Below, piece after piece: positions 55,982 to 64,000 of a DNA stretch of 64,000 nt. The notes beneath the pieces are model-generated. The model ran no database searches. It saw only the letters and a program-made list of their open reading frames with translations, and had not been told where the DNA came from. The stretch's first letter is position 1. Every line of letters begins with the position of its first letter. Source of the stretch: Candidatus Rhodoferax odensensis (GTDB lineage: Bacteria; Pseudomonadota; Gammaproteobacteria; Burkholderiales; Burkholderiaceae_C); the NCBI GenBank assembly GCA_016718405.1, contig JADKDJ010000005.1, forward strand, positions 1 to 64,000. The letters are read 5' to 3'. The position numbers were made by a program, and so were the translations under genes.

Positions 55982-57136
55982 CTAGCTCCCGGTGCGGGTG
56001 GCGGATGCGCCAGGCGCGGCGGGCTGGGCCGGGGCCGGCGTGGCCGCTTGCGCGCGTTGGCCATCTTTCAAGTTTGAACCAGGGCTGCGCAGCACCTTGT
56101 CGCCGGCCGTCAGCCCGCTCTTGACCACGAAATCACCGCGCCGGGGGTCACGCTCGCCAATCACCAGCGCCTGTTTGAGCAGCTTGCCGTCGACCACGCG
56201 CCAGGCCCAGGCCTTGTCGCCATCGCGCACCAGGGCGCTGGCTGCAATCATCAGGGCCGAGACGCTGCCCGATTCAATCCGGCCTTCAGCATAGAGGCCA
56301 GACAGACCCGGCTGTTTGTCACCGGAAAAACTTACCTGCACTTCGACTTGCCGTGTGGTGGCATTGGCTGCGGGGTTGATCCGCATGACCTTGCCCAGGA
56401 ACTCCTGTTCCCCATAACCATTGACCCGAAAGCTCACCGCTTGCCCGACCTTGACGTCGCCAATCCGGTCGGCCGATACCAGGCCCTCGAATCGCATGCT
56501 GGCCGGGTCGATCACCTTCAGCAGCTCCTTGCCAACCTGCGCGGTGTCCCCGGCCGAGACTTTGCGTTCGCTGACAATGCCATCAAACGGGGCGCGCGCC
56601 AGCGTGCGCTGTAATTGCTGGGCGGCCTGCGCCGAGCGGGTTTTCGCAGCGGCCAAATCACTCTGTGCGCTGTTGCGGCGAATCTCGGCGTCTTCGAGTT
56701 GCTGCGCCGAAGCCATGCCCGAGGCGCGCAGTGTCTGCAGCCGCTGTAGCTGGCGTTGCGCCTGATCAAAGGCTTGGTTGGCGGCGCGTGTGGCTTCGTC
56801 GGCAGAGGCCAGGCTGTCACGTATGGCGGTGTCGTCCAGGCGCACCAGCACGTCGCCGCGCTTGACCGGGTCGCCGTTCTCCTTGAGCACCTGCACCACC
56901 ACCGCTGACACTTCGGCACGCAGGTCTGCACGTCGTTCCGGCTGCACCGTGCCAGTGATCGAGGGACCAAAAGCAAGGGCGTTGCTCTGCACGGTGACCA
57001 GGTCCTCTGCTGCGATCAGCAAAGGCTGCTCGCTTGGCGTGGCCCCAGTTGCCTTGGCCGGCTTGTCGGGCTTGCCGCCGCCGCAGGCTGCCAGGACTGA
57101 GGCCAGTGCGAGGACGAGAATAGCGTGGCGTGTCAT
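55982..57136 (-). CDS. RND efflux periplasmic adaptor (membrane fusion protein)
   Basis: A 384-residue lipoprotein adaptor. The signal MTRHAILVLALASVLAACGGGK has lipobox LAAC. The lipoyl-like and hairpin parts read VQVLKENGDPVKRGDVLVRLDDTAIRDSLASADEATRAANQAFDQAQRQLQRLQTLR and ARAPFDGIVSERKVSAGDTAQVGKELLKVID, the paired half-motifs of this family. The C-terminal TAGDKVLRSPGSNLKDGQRAQAATPAPAQPAAPGAS tail is low complexity. It is co-transcribed with the pump gene (3-base gap). No regulator gene was found beside it. Confidence 0.92.
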   Translation of the reverse strand: MTRHAILVLALASVLAACGGGKPDKPAKATGATPSEQPLLIAAEDLVTVQSNALAFGPSITGTVQPERRADLRAEVSAVVVQVLKENGDPVKRGDVLVRLDDTAIRDSLASADEATRAANQAFDQAQRQLQRLQTLRASGMASAQQLEDAEIRRNSAQSDLAAAKTRSAQAAQQLQRTLARAPFDGIVSERKVSAGDTAQVGKELLKVIDPASMRFEGLVSADRIGDVKVGQAVSFRVNGYGEQEFLGKVMRINPAANATTRQVEVQVSFSGDKQPGLSGLYAEGRIESGSVSALMIAASALVRDGDKAWAWRVVDGKLLKQALVIGERDPRRGDFVVKSGLTAGDKVLRSPGSNLKDGQRAQAATPAPAQPAAPGASATRTGS

Positions 57137-57347
57137 GGTGGGTATCTCTCTTTTGATCTTCGTCGCTGGCCGCGCTGACCGGCCGCCGCGGGGCCGCGGC
57201 GCGTCTCGCCAGGTTCAAAACGAGTGGTATGCACGGGTCAACCGCTCACCGAGCGCGACGGCAACTCGGCGAGGCTGGCAAGCTTACCCGATCCGGTGCC
57301 GACTCGCTGGCCGGGTGGGACCTGTTGTCGTGCCGGGGAGCTCAGCG

Positions 57348-58520
57348 CTAGAGAACGCGGACTCGGATCACGTGGCTGGTGGAGCGGATCGCATTGATCA
57401 CGGCCGCGTCGGGCGCGTGTTCGACATCGATGATGTTGAAAGCCAGCTCACCGCGGCTCTTGTTCATCATGTCGATCACGTTAACTTTGTGCTCTGCCAG
57501 CACTGACAGCACATGGCCCAGCACGCCCGAAACGTTGTCGTTGGAGAAGGTGATGCGCGCCGTGCCCGGCGTGCGGCCCATGCTCAGGCTGGGAAAGTTG
57601 ACCGAGTTGACGATGTTGCCGTTTTCCAGGTAGTCCATCAGCTGGTTGGCCGCCATCACGGCGCAGTTCTCTTCCGACTCCTCGGTACTGGCGCCGATGT
57701 GTGGCATGGCGATCACTTTGGCGTGGCCCAGCATGGCCGGCTCGGGGAAATCGCACACATAGCGCCCCAGCTTGCCGCTGTCGAGGCTGCGCAGCACGGC
57801 GGCTGAATCGACAATGGTCTCGCGCGCAAAGTTGAGCAACATCGCGCCGGGCTTGATGCCGGCCAGCGTGTCGGCGTTGATCATGTGGCGTGTCGCGTCC
57901 ATGGCCGGCACGTGCAGCGAGACATAGTCCGAGCGCGCCAGAAGGGCGGGCAGGTTCTCCATCCGTGTGACTTCGTTGGACAGGCGCCAGGCGGCGTCGA
58001 TCGACAAAGCGGGGTCGAACCCCAGCACCTTCATGCCCATGGCCAGCGCCATGTCGGCCACCATCGAGCCAATCGCACCCAGGCCGACAATGCCCAGCGT
58101 TTTGCCCTTGATCTCGCCGCCGGCAAAGCGGGCTTTTTCCTTCTCCAGCAAAGTCGACATCTCGGCCGCGTCGGTCATGCTGGTGAGCGACTGCACGTAA
58201 GCGATGCCCGGCAGAATGCCGCGCGTGCCCAGCAGCATGCCGGCCATCACCAGTTCCTTGACCGCATTGGCGTTGGCCCCCGGCGTGTTGAACACCACGA
58301 TGCCCAGCTTTCCGTACTCGGTCACCGGCACGTTGTTGACGCCGGCACCAGCGCGCGCCACCGCCAACAGCGACGGGGGCACCGGCTCGCCTTGCAGCTT
58401 CTGGCTGCGCAGCAGGAAGGCGTCGGGGTGCCCGATGTCGCTGCCCACTTCATACGATTGACGCGGAAACCGGTCCAGGCCTTTGACCGAGATCTGGTTG
58501 TAGGTTCTAACCTTGTACAT
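57348..58520 (-). CDS. serA: D-3-phosphoglycerate dehydrogenase (short ACT form)
   Basis: A 390-residue NAD-dependent enzyme that begins serine synthesis. ATG 58520 (MYKVRTYNQISVKGL) was chosen; the upstream extension to 58649 lacks family content. The NAD motif is GIVGLGAIGSMVADMA, the catalytic histidine is in MPHIGASTEESEEN, and a C-terminal ACT domain (ITFSNDNVSGVLGHVLSVLAEHKVNVIDMMNKSRGELAFNIIDVE) likely binds serine for feedback. It is 47 bases downstream of serC. Confidence 0.92.
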   Translation of the reverse strand: MYKVRTYNQISVKGLDRFPRQSYEVGSDIGHPDAFLLRSQKLQGEPVPPSLLAVARAGAGVNNVPVTEYGKLGIVVFNTPGANANAVKELVMAGMLLGTRGILPGIAYVQSLTSMTDAAEMSTLLEKEKARFAGGEIKGKTLGIVGLGAIGSMVADMALAMGMKVLGFDPALSIDAAWRLSNEVTRMENLPALLARSDYVSLHVPAMDATRHMINADTLAGIKPGAMLLNFARETIVDSAAVLRSLDSGKLGRYVCDFPEPAMLGHAKVIAMPHIGASTEESEENCAVMAANQLMDYLENGNIVNSVNFPSLSMGRTPGTARITFSNDNVSGVLGHVLSVLAEHKVNVIDMMNKSRGELAFNIIDVEHAPDAAVINAIRSTSHVIRVRVL

Positions 58521-58567
58521 GGGCGTTGACTTCCTGATGGTGGTTGTTCGGAGCAATCGATTGGCAC

Positions 58568-59686
58568 TCAGGCCAAGACCTTCTGGTAGGCCCAGCTCAG
58601 CCAGGGCATCAGGGCCTGCAGGTCGCTCGATTCCACCGTGGCGCCGCACCAGATACGAATGCCCGCTGGCGCATCCTTGTAGGCACCAATGTCCATCGCC
58701 ACGCCTTCGGCTTCCAGCAACTTCACCACCTGCTTGACCTGGTCTTCGCTGGCCTTCAGGGTCAGGCAGACACTGGTGTTGGAGCGGGTGGCCGGGTCTT
58801 TGGCTAGAAAAGAGATCCAGTCATTGGCCGCGACAAAGTCAGAGATCACCTTCAGATTGGCCTCGCTGCGCGCGATGGTGGCCGGCACGCCACCCAGGCC
58901 ATCGACCCAGGCCAGCGCGTCCAGGTAGTCTGCCACGCACAACATGGAGGGCGTGTTGATGGTTTCGCCCTTGAACAGGCCTTCGGTTACCTTGCCGCCG
59001 GAGGTCATGCGAAACAGTTTGGGCATGGGCCACGGTGGGCTGTAGCTCTCCAACCGTTGCACCGCGCGCGGGCTCAGGATCAGCATGCCGTGCGCGCCTT
59101 CGCCGCCCAGCACCTTTTGCCAGGAGTAGGTGATGACGTCGAGTTTGTCCCAGGGCAGCTCCATGGCAAACACCGCCGAGGTGGCGTCGCAGATGGTCAG
59201 GCCGGCGCGGTCGGCGGGAATCCAGTCGCCGTTGGGCACCTTCACGCCCGAGGTGGTGCCGTTCCAGGTGAAGACCACATCGTTTTCGAAGTTGACTTTG
59301 GAAAAGTCGACGATGTCGCCGTAGCCGACTTCCATCTTGTTGACGTTGGGCAGCTTGAGTTGTTTGACGATGTCGGTCACCCAGCCCGAGCCAAACGACT
59401 CCCAGGCCAGCACGTCCACGCCGCGCGGGCCCAGCAGTGACCACATGGCCATCTCGACCGCACCGGTGTCGGAGCCGGCTACCACGGCCACCCGGTAACC
59501 CTCGGGCAGGCCCAGGATACGCGCGGTCTCGGCGCAACATGCGCCCAGGGCCTTCTTGCCTAGGGCGGAGCGGTGTGACCGCCCCAGGGTATCGAGTTTG
59601 AGGGCGGCCACGTTGTAGCCAGGGCGCTTGGCGCACGGACCTGACGAGAAATTGGGGCTTTTGGGTTTGACCGTCGGTTGCTGCAT
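58568..59686 (-). CDS. serC: Phosphoserine aminotransferase (SerC, Methanosarcina/alphaproteobacterial type)
   Basis: A 372-residue PLP enzyme that makes phosphoserine from 3-phosphohydroxypyruvate. ATG 59686 (MQQPTVKPKSPNFSSGPCAKRPGY) starts a typical family N-terminus. VAVVAGSDTGAVEMAMWSLLG and the PLP-lysine segment TYSWQKVLGGEGAHGML are clear. The sequence pattern (LGRSHRSALGK, ICDATSAVFAMELPWDKLD) is that of the second SerC class rather than the E. coli class, as I recall it. It forms an operon with serA downstream. Confidence 0.88.
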   Translation of the reverse strand: MQQPTVKPKSPNFSSGPCAKRPGYNVAALKLDTLGRSHRSALGKKALGACCAETARILGLPEGYRVAVVAGSDTGAVEMAMWSLLGPRGVDVLAWESFGSGWVTDIVKQLKLPNVNKMEVGYGDIVDFSKVNFENDVVFTWNGTTSGVKVPNGDWIPADRAGLTICDATSAVFAMELPWDKLDVITYSWQKVLGGEGAHGMLILSPRAVQRLESYSPPWPMPKLFRMTSGGKVTEGLFKGETINTPSMLCVADYLDALAWVDGLGGVPATIARSEANLKVISDFVAANDWISFLAKDPATRSNTSVCLTLKASEDQVKQVVKLLEAEGVAMDIGAYKDAPAGIRIWCGATVESSDLQALMPWLSWAYQKVLA

Positions 59687-59991
59687 GGTGAAAGGTTCCC
59701 GGTGAACAGTAAGGGTAGGACTGGAGTCGGCCCAAGCGGGTTGGGGCAGGGCGATCCAGCAGGTGGCAGGTTCAGAGCGAATCGACTGCTGGGCCAACTG
59801 ACACGCCGTCTCAAAACATTGTAGCAATCGAAACAGGAGCCACCGTGCGCCAGTCGGCCGTTTCCACGCTGCGACCGAACTGCACAAAACCGCTGGTCAT
59901 CGGGTCTTGAACTCGCTGGGTCTGGCCTGCATATTGAAGCAGGATGGACGAATGGTTCGCCATCTTCAACCCTGACCAAAGGAGAAACAAG
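59687..59991. other. 305-base divergent intergenic region serC/hsp20
   Basis: Contains the candidate heat-shock promoter at 59904-59934 for hsp20 and the ribosome site AAAGGAGA at 59978-59985. The serC-proximal half shows no clear -10/-35 by eye and no gene. Confidence 0.5.
59904..59934 (+). promoter_or_regulatory. Candidate sigma-32 heat-shock promoter of hsp20
   Basis: GTCTTGAA (59904-59911) matches the sigma-32 -35 consensus GnCTTGAA. After 15 bases CTGCATAT (59927-59934) matches 6 of 8 positions of CCCCATnT. It lies about 58 bases before the hsp20 ATG. Function is inferred from consensus and from the gene it precedes. Confidence 0.55.
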
Positions 59992-60420
59992 ATGAACGCA
60001 TTGATGACGCGTGGCGGTTTGTTTGACGACTTCTTTCGCGATGTCGCGCCGGGTTTTTATGTCCGGCCGCTGCATGGCGACGGATTGCCCACGCCGAGCC
60101 AGATCAAGGTCAATGTCAGCGAGAGTGATCGCGCCTACACGGTGCAGGCCGAAGTGCCGGGTGTCAACAAGGAAGACATCCAGGTGTCGGTCGACGGTAG
60201 CGTCGTGACACTCAGCGCCGAGATCAAGCAACAGGATGTGCAGACCAAAGACGACAAGACGCTGCGCAGCGAGCGCTATTTCGGGGCGGTATCACGCAGC
60301 TTTCAGTTGCCACAAGACATCGATCAAAGCGAGTCGCGAGCCAAGTACGAAAACGGCGTGCTGACCCTGACCTTGCCCAAGAAGAAGGGTGGCAAGGGGC
60401 AACGACTGGCAATTGACTAG
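59992..60420 (+). CDS. Small heat-shock protein Hsp20 (alpha-crystallin family)
   Basis: ATP-independent chaperone of 142 residues that holds unfolding proteins. ATG 59992 follows AAAGGAG. The alpha-crystallin domain spans about 38-140: IKVNVSESDRAYTVQAEVPGVNKEDIQVSVDGSVVTLSAEI and the closing YENGVLTLTLPKKKGGKGQRLAID, which carries the conserved VLTLTLPK. A heat-shock type promoter precedes it. It is convergent with exbD (60454). Confidence 0.95.
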   Translation: MNALMTRGGLFDDFFRDVAPGFYVRPLHGDGLPTPSQIKVNVSESDRAYTVQAEVPGVNKEDIQVSVDGSVVTLSAEIKQQDVQTKDDKTLRSERYFGAVSRSFQLPQDIDQSESRAKYENGVLTLTLPKKKGGKGQRLAID

Positions 60421-60453
60421 CCGTGTGCGCGTGGTCGGCGCGCCGCGACGGCC

Positions 60454-60885
60454 TTACCTGGCGTAGGCCTCCAGCCCGACCACGCCAATCTTCTGCAGAC
60501 CCAGGCGCTGCGAGGTCGCCAGGATGGCGGCCACCGTGTCATAGGGTGTGGCGCGTTCGGGCTGCACATGGATCTCGGGCTGCTCGCTCTGGCGGGCCGC
60601 CTGCGTCAGCCGCTGCTCCAGGCTGGCGCGGTCGGCCAGCAGCTCGCCGTTCCAGGTGATACGGCTGACGGCGTCCACGTCGATTTTCACGACCGACGGC
60701 ACCACCACCGGCGGCGGGGCCAGTCCGATGGGCAGTTCCATGTTCATGGAGTGCAACTGGATCGGGATGGTGATGATCAGCATCACCAGCAGCACCAGCA
60801 GCACGTCGATCAGCGGCGTGATATTCATGCTCGACGCGACCTCCGGCCCGTCGGCGTCCAGCGCTTCATCAAAGTCAATCGCCAT
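60454..60885 (-). CDS. ExbD/TolR-family biopolymer transport protein (second copy)
   Basis: A 143-residue inner-membrane protein with one N-terminal helix (MNITPLIDVLLVLLVMLIITIPIQ) holding the conserved aspartate (PLIDVLLV) for proton flow, and a periplasmic domain. It is the distal gene of an exbB-exbD-exbD run. Sequence differs widely from the first copy apart from the helix. Two ExbD proteins with one ExbB suggest a mixed or duplicated motor. Start MAIDFDEALD is similar to the first copy's MAIDFEAVGE. Confidence 0.9.
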   Translation of the reverse strand: MAIDFDEALDADGPEVASSMNITPLIDVLLVLLVMLIITIPIQLHSMNMELPIGLAPPPVVVPSVVKIDVDAVSRITWNGELLADRASLEQRLTQAARQSEQPEIHVQPERATPYDTVAAILATSQRLGLQKIGVVGLEAYAR

Positions 60886-60897
60886 GATCGGCTCCGC

Positions 60898-61326
60898 TCA
60901 GTTCAACGGGGGCGGTTCGGTCACGAAACCGATCCGCGTGATGCCGGCTTGCTGGCAGGCGAGCAGCACGCGCGCCACCGCCTCGTAATTGGCGCGCGCG
61001 TCGCCTCGGATGTGCACCTCGGGCTGCGGGCTGCGGCTGGCGATCTGCGCCAGGTTGGATTGCAGCGCCTGCGCGTTCGGGAGCCTGGCGTCAAGCATGT
61101 AGGTCGCACCGGCGGCGTCAACGGTGATCACCATGGTCTCGGGGCGGCTTTGCTGTAGCTGATTGCTTTGCTTGGGCAACTTGACCGCCACCGAGGTGTT
61201 GATGACTGGAATCGTGATCAGAAAGATGATCAGCAACACCAGCATCACATCCACCAGCGGCGTGGTGTTGATGTCCGAGAGCATGCCCTCGTCACCCTCG
61301 CCGACGGCCTCGAAGTCGATCGCCAT
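60898..61326 (-). CDS. ExbD/TolR-family biopolymer transport protein (first copy)
   Basis: A 142-residue protein with the helix INTTPLVDVMLVLLIIFLITIPVI containing the proton-relay aspartate, and a periplasmic domain ending TRIGFVTEPPPLN. It lies 12 bases upstream of the second ExbD and 3 bases downstream of ExbB, so all three are translated from one message. Confidence 0.9.
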   Translation of the reverse strand: MAIDFEAVGEGDEGMLSDINTTPLVDVMLVLLIIFLITIPVINTSVAVKLPKQSNQLQQSRPETMVITVDAAGATYMLDARLPNAQALQSNLAQIASRSPQPEVHIRGDARANYEAVARVLLACQQAGITRIGFVTEPPPLN

Positions 61327-61329
61327 GGT

Positions 61330-62223
61330 TCAGCCTGCGTGGCTCTTGCCTGCGGGGTTGCGCAGGCTCTTGTCCACTTCCACCAGCAGCAGCGTGTGCA
61401 GGTCGGAGCCAAAGCTCTTGACCGTATGCAGTGCCAGCTTGTTGCGCCGCACCAGCCAGTTGTAGCCCAGTACGGCGGGTACCGCCACGGCCAGACCGAT
61501 GGCGGTCATGATCAGCGCTTCGCCCACCGGCCCGGCGACCCGGTCGATCGAGGCTTGACCCGATACACCGATGGTGACCAGCGCGTTGTAGATGCCCCAG
61601 ACCGTGCCAAACAGGCCAACAAAGGGTGCCGTGGCACCCACTGTGGCCAGCACCGCCAAGCCATCTTGTGAGCGTACTGTGAGCGCACCCACGTTGCGCA
61701 CGATGTCCTGGCTGAGCCAGCTGTTCATGTCGACCTGGCTGGCCAGGCTTTCGTGTTTGCCCATCGACTGCAGGGAGGAATCGACGATCTGCCGAAACGG
61801 GCTGTCTTTGGCCAGCGAGTCGGCGCCCTGGCGCAGAGAATTGGCGCCCGAAAAGGCGGTGTGCGCCGCCTTGGCCTGTTCGGCCAGTCGGCGTTGCGCC
61901 AGCACCTTGGCAACGATCACGTACCAGCTCAGCAGCGACATGATCGCGAGTGTGATCAAAGTGGTCTTGGCGACCAAGTCACCTTGCGCCCAGACGGTGC
62001 GTAAACCGTAGGGGTTGGCGTTGGCAACGGCACCGGCGGGTTTGATGGCGGGCAACGAGCTGGCGGGCGCGGGATTGGCGGCAGATGACGTGGCGGCTGG
62101 GGTGAGCACCGTGGCCTGTGCACGCGCCGGGCTGGGCGTGGCAACGGTCCAGATGAGCAGGGCCAGTCCGACGGCTGAGACGGTGGCAGACCAGTGCCAG
62201 TTGCGCGAGGAGGGTGTCTTCAT
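61330..62223 (-). CDS. MotA/TolQ/ExbB proton channel family protein
   Basis: A 297-residue inner-membrane protein. An N-terminal signal and Ala/Pro-rich segment of about 70 residues (SPARAQATVLTPAATSSAANPAPA) precedes the channel core. The core has three helices: TTLITLAIMSLLSWYVIVAKVLAQRRLAEQAK, LAVLATVGATAPFVGLFGTVWGIYNALVTIG and AGPVGEALIMTAIGLAVAVPAVLGYNWLVRRNK. The second and third match the family signature. The periplasmic N-terminal extension is typical of ExbB from this lineage. With the ExbDs it converts proton flow into work through a TonB-like partner. Confidence 0.92.
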   Translation of the reverse strand: MKTPSSRNWHWSATVSAVGLALLIWTVATPSPARAQATVLTPAATSSAANPAPASSLPAIKPAGAVANANPYGLRTVWAQGDLVAKTTLITLAIMSLLSWYVIVAKVLAQRRLAEQAKAAHTAFSGANSLRQGADSLAKDSPFRQIVDSSLQSMGKHESLASQVDMNSWLSQDIVRNVGALTVRSQDGLAVLATVGATAPFVGLFGTVWGIYNALVTIGVSGQASIDRVAGPVGEALIMTAIGLAVAVPAVLGYNWLVRRNKLALHTVKSFGSDLHTLLLVEVDKSLRNPAGKSHAG

Positions 62224-62268
62224 GGCGGGGGCATTGAATGGGTGAAAAAAACGCTCTGATGAACGGGC

Positions 62269-63317
62269 TTACTTGCACTTGTCGCGAATGGCTTGCACCG
62301 CACCAATGGGCAATGCGAGCAAGCCAAAGGCGGTGCCGGATTCTTTGCCGAAGCAGTCCATTTTGCCGGCATCTCGCACCGAGTCGGCCAGCTTGTCGCG
62401 GCTGCGGCCGGCGTTGATCTGCTCGTGCGCCATTTCGGCCAGGCTACGCTGACCGGACTGCCCACCAGGGCGACCCATCATGTACGGGTAGGTCTTGGGC
62501 GGCGCGGTGCTTGCGCCTGCGGCGCTGGGCCGCAAGCCGGAGCCTCCGGCCGAGGGCACCGCTTCGGCGGGGGTGATGGCGGCCGGCCGAGCCGGCGTGG
62601 GCGTGGCGGACGTGGCGGCCGGCGCTGGCGCAGGGCCCGGCAAGGCTACCGTGGCAGGCGGTGGGGCCGGTGCCGGTGTGGCGGCCGGAGTTGGCACAGC
62701 CGACTGCGCGGGTGTTGGCGTTGGGCTCGGCGCCGGCGTGGGTGCGGGCACCGGTTCGGGTGCTGGTGCCGGCGTCGGTGCTGGGGCAGGCACGGGCGTC
62801 GGAGCCGGCGCCGGTGTCGGTGTCGGGGCAGGTTCTGGTATCGGCACAGGTTCTGGGATGGGTGCCGGCGGCAGCTCTGGCGCGGGTTGAGGTTGCGGCT
62901 GCGGTGTTGGCGGCGTCGGCTGCGGTGGTGGGGCTTTGGGTTCGGGTACCGGCTCGGCGCGGGTTGGCTTGACCTCTTCCACGGGCGCTTGTGGCGGTGG
63001 CACCGGCTTGGCCACCGCTTGTTCGACTTTGGCGGCAATGGCCCCCCCCCCCCCCCCTGCGTGGGGGCAGGGGTTTTGGGCTTGGGTGCAGGTGTCGGCG
63101 GCGTGATCGGCGATTTCAGCTTGGGCGGCGGCTCTGGCTTCTCGGGTAGCCGGGTGATCGGCGCGATCAATTGATACACCACTTCGGAGGCCACGCGGGC
63201 CACGGGCGTGGTCTGCAGCACCAACCAGATCAGCAGCAAGTGCATCAAGCCCGTCGTCACGACCGCAGGCCAGGACGGGCGCTGCGGTGGGAGCGATGGC
63301 GACAATGAAACGATCAT
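62269..63317 (-). pseudogene. TonB-like proline-rich energy-transducer protein, frameshifted at a 16-base homopolymer
   Basis: Upstream partner of the exbB-exbD-exbD genes. The N-terminus MIVSLSPSLPPQRPSWPAVVTTGLMHLLLIWLVLQTTPVAR is a TonB-style membrane anchor. Then comes a Pro-rich spacer. Reading breaks in a G16 run (minus strand, 63057-63042). The continuing frame resumes AIAAKVEQAVAKPVPPPQAPVEEV, then a long Pro/Ala/Thr spacer, and ends AVQAIRDKCK at 62269. With 14 or 17 G the protein would be about 350 residues. The last 75 residues (HEQINAGRSRDKLADSVRDAGKMDCFGKE) do not look like a TonB C-terminal domain. Either a sequencing slip or a phase-variable gene. Confidence 0.75.
63042..63057. 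repeat. Poly-C/G tract of 16 bases
   Basis: An uninterrupted C16 on the + strand lies inside the TonB-like gene and disrupts its reading frame as sequenced. Lengths of 14 or 17 would restore the frame. Confidence 0.9.
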
Positions 63318-63469
63318 CGGCAGGGGTGAGCGGGCGGGCGGGTGACGGGAGTGCGTGGGCGGGCCGCTGTGAGTGTAATCGCTGCCGTTGTGGGCCGTGT
63401 TGAGGCGCTGCGCTATGCCTGTGCCATCATCGGGTCCCCTGACCTCTCTGATCTGAAAGGACCTCCGAC

Positions 63470-63748
63470 ATGACCACCAAGCGCAATCTGATTCGCCAAA
63501 GCCTGGCCGCCGTACTGATCTGCCTCAGCGCAGGTGCAGCATTGGCCACCGACGTCATCAAGGGTATCGAGCAAGCCCTGGCCCAGGCGCAACAGGAGAA
63601 GAAGGGCGTCACGCTCTACGTTCAGGGCCAGACCGTTGGTGGCGGTGTGGTGCGCATCGAGCCCGGTCAATGGGTGGAACTGCGCAGCCAGCAGTACGGC
63701 CGCATCATCGTGCGCCTGGACCGCATTGATGGACTGGCACATTCCTGA
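63470..63748 (+). CDS. Small secreted protein of unknown function
   Basis: A 92-residue protein with signal MTTKRNLIRQSLAAVLICLSAGAALA and a compact mature part (GVTLYVQGQTVGGGVVRIEPGQWVELRSQQYGRIIVRLDRIDGLA) that looks like a small beta-barrel of alternating hydrophobic residues. No family recognised. The start follows AAAGGACC. It precedes the YlqF/RbgA-like gene by 30 bases on the same strand and may share its transcript. Confidence 0.75.
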   Translation: MTTKRNLIRQSLAAVLICLSAGAALATDVIKGIEQALAQAQQEKKGVTLYVQGQTVGGGVVRIEPGQWVELRSQQYGRIIVRLDRIDGLAHS

Positions 63749-63778
63749 TACCTTGCCGGTTGCGGGACGAACTGTCGA

Positions 63779-64000
63779 ATGGCTATCCAGTGGTTCCCCG
63801 GTCATATGCACCTGACGCGCAAGGCGATCGAGGAGCGCGTCAAGGAGATTGACGTGGTCATCGAGCTGCTGGATGCGCGCCTTCCGGGCTCCAGCGCCAA
63901 CCCGATGCTGGCCGAGCTGACCCACGGCAAGCCCTCGCTCAAGGTGCTCAACAAGCAGGACATTGCCGACCCGGCCTGCACCGAGCTGTGGCTGGGGCAT
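63779..64000 (+). CDS. Ribosome biogenesis GTPase YlqF/RbgA-like (3' end outside window)
   Basis: First 74 codons of a circularly permuted GTPase: MAIQWFPGHMHLTRKAIEERVKEIDVVIELLDARLPGSSANPML and KVLNKQDIAD. The NKQD is the G4 motif, which in this family precedes the P-loop, and the WFPGHM start is diagnostic. RbgA helps assemble the 50S ribosomal subunit. The gene runs off the window at 64000. Confidence 0.92.
   Translation, partial: MAIQWFPGHMHLTRKAIEERVKEIDVVIELLDARLPGSSANPMLAELTHGKPSLKVLNKQDIADPACTELWLGH

Noticed and set aside
62293..63174. Gly/Arg-rich + strand open frame
   Set aside because: Antisense of the proline-rich spacer of the TonB-like gene; composition explains the open frame.

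Overview
The window is a high-G+C, densely packed bacterial chromosome segment. Gene content and order point to the Betaproteobacteria, order Burkholderiales, most likely Comamonadaceae (Rhodoferax/Polaromonas-like). The main evidence is the yicC-gmk-rpoZ-spoT block facing a kinase/phosphatase-rph-rdgB-hemW block, a DEAH helicase HrpA of about 1400 residues, an mnmC-like/yggX/dsbB/argA neighbourhood, and palindromic repeats inserted in frame into coding sequence. No phage, IS transposase, CRISPR array or rRNA was seen.

Region 1 (1-9.8 kb) is a catabolic cluster on the + strand: acyl-CoA carboxylase beta, acyl-CoA dehydrogenase, enoyl-CoA hydratase, biotin-dependent carboxylase alpha, a BKACE (DUF849) enzyme, an acyl-CoA ligase and a GMC oxidoreductase. 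The order of the first four matches atuCDEF (geranyl/citronellyl-CoA degradation), not the liu (leucine) cluster. The first 4 kb is riddled with indels in every gene and the ligase has two more, while the following 55 kb is nearly clean. This looks more like low-quality consensus at a contig end than ordinary gene decay.

Region 2 (9.8-25 kb) is housekeeping and signalling: tRNA-Arg, greB, the stringent-response block spoT-rpoZ-gmk-yicC, a Ser/Thr kinase with its PP2C phosphatase, rph, rdgB, hemW, a CBS protein, a YcgR-like c-di-GMP receptor, two lipoproteins, tRNA-Ser and a receiver-TPR protein.

Region 3 (25-34 kb) holds an Ala/Lys-rich secreted repeat protein, a phospholipase D-like lipoprotein, a periplasmic peroxiredoxin with a DUF5329 protein, a degenerate two-receiver protein, mnmC, yggX, dsbB, argA and a VapBC-type toxin-antitoxin pair.

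Region 4 (34-50 kb) has hrpA, asnS, a heparinase II/III-like lipoprotein with a Pro-Thr repeat linker, and an oligopeptide-type ABC transporter (fused ATPase plus two permeases) divergent from two tandem paralogous binding proteins.

Region 5 (50-64 kb) has a BamE-like lipoprotein, a Tat-exported amidase, a cyclic-nucleotide-binding protein, an RND efflux pump with adaptor, serA-serC, hsp20 behind a heat-shock-like promoter, an exbB-exbD-exbD system with a TonB-like protein broken at a 16-base homopolymer, a small secreted protein and the 5' end of a YlqF/RbgA GTPase.

The best candidates for something undescribed are the BKACE-containing atu-like pathway, the in-frame palindrome insertions in hrpA and hemW, the homopolymer in the TonB-like gene, the two phospho-site-less receiver proteins, and an MnmC whose methyltransferase half has lost its signature motifs.
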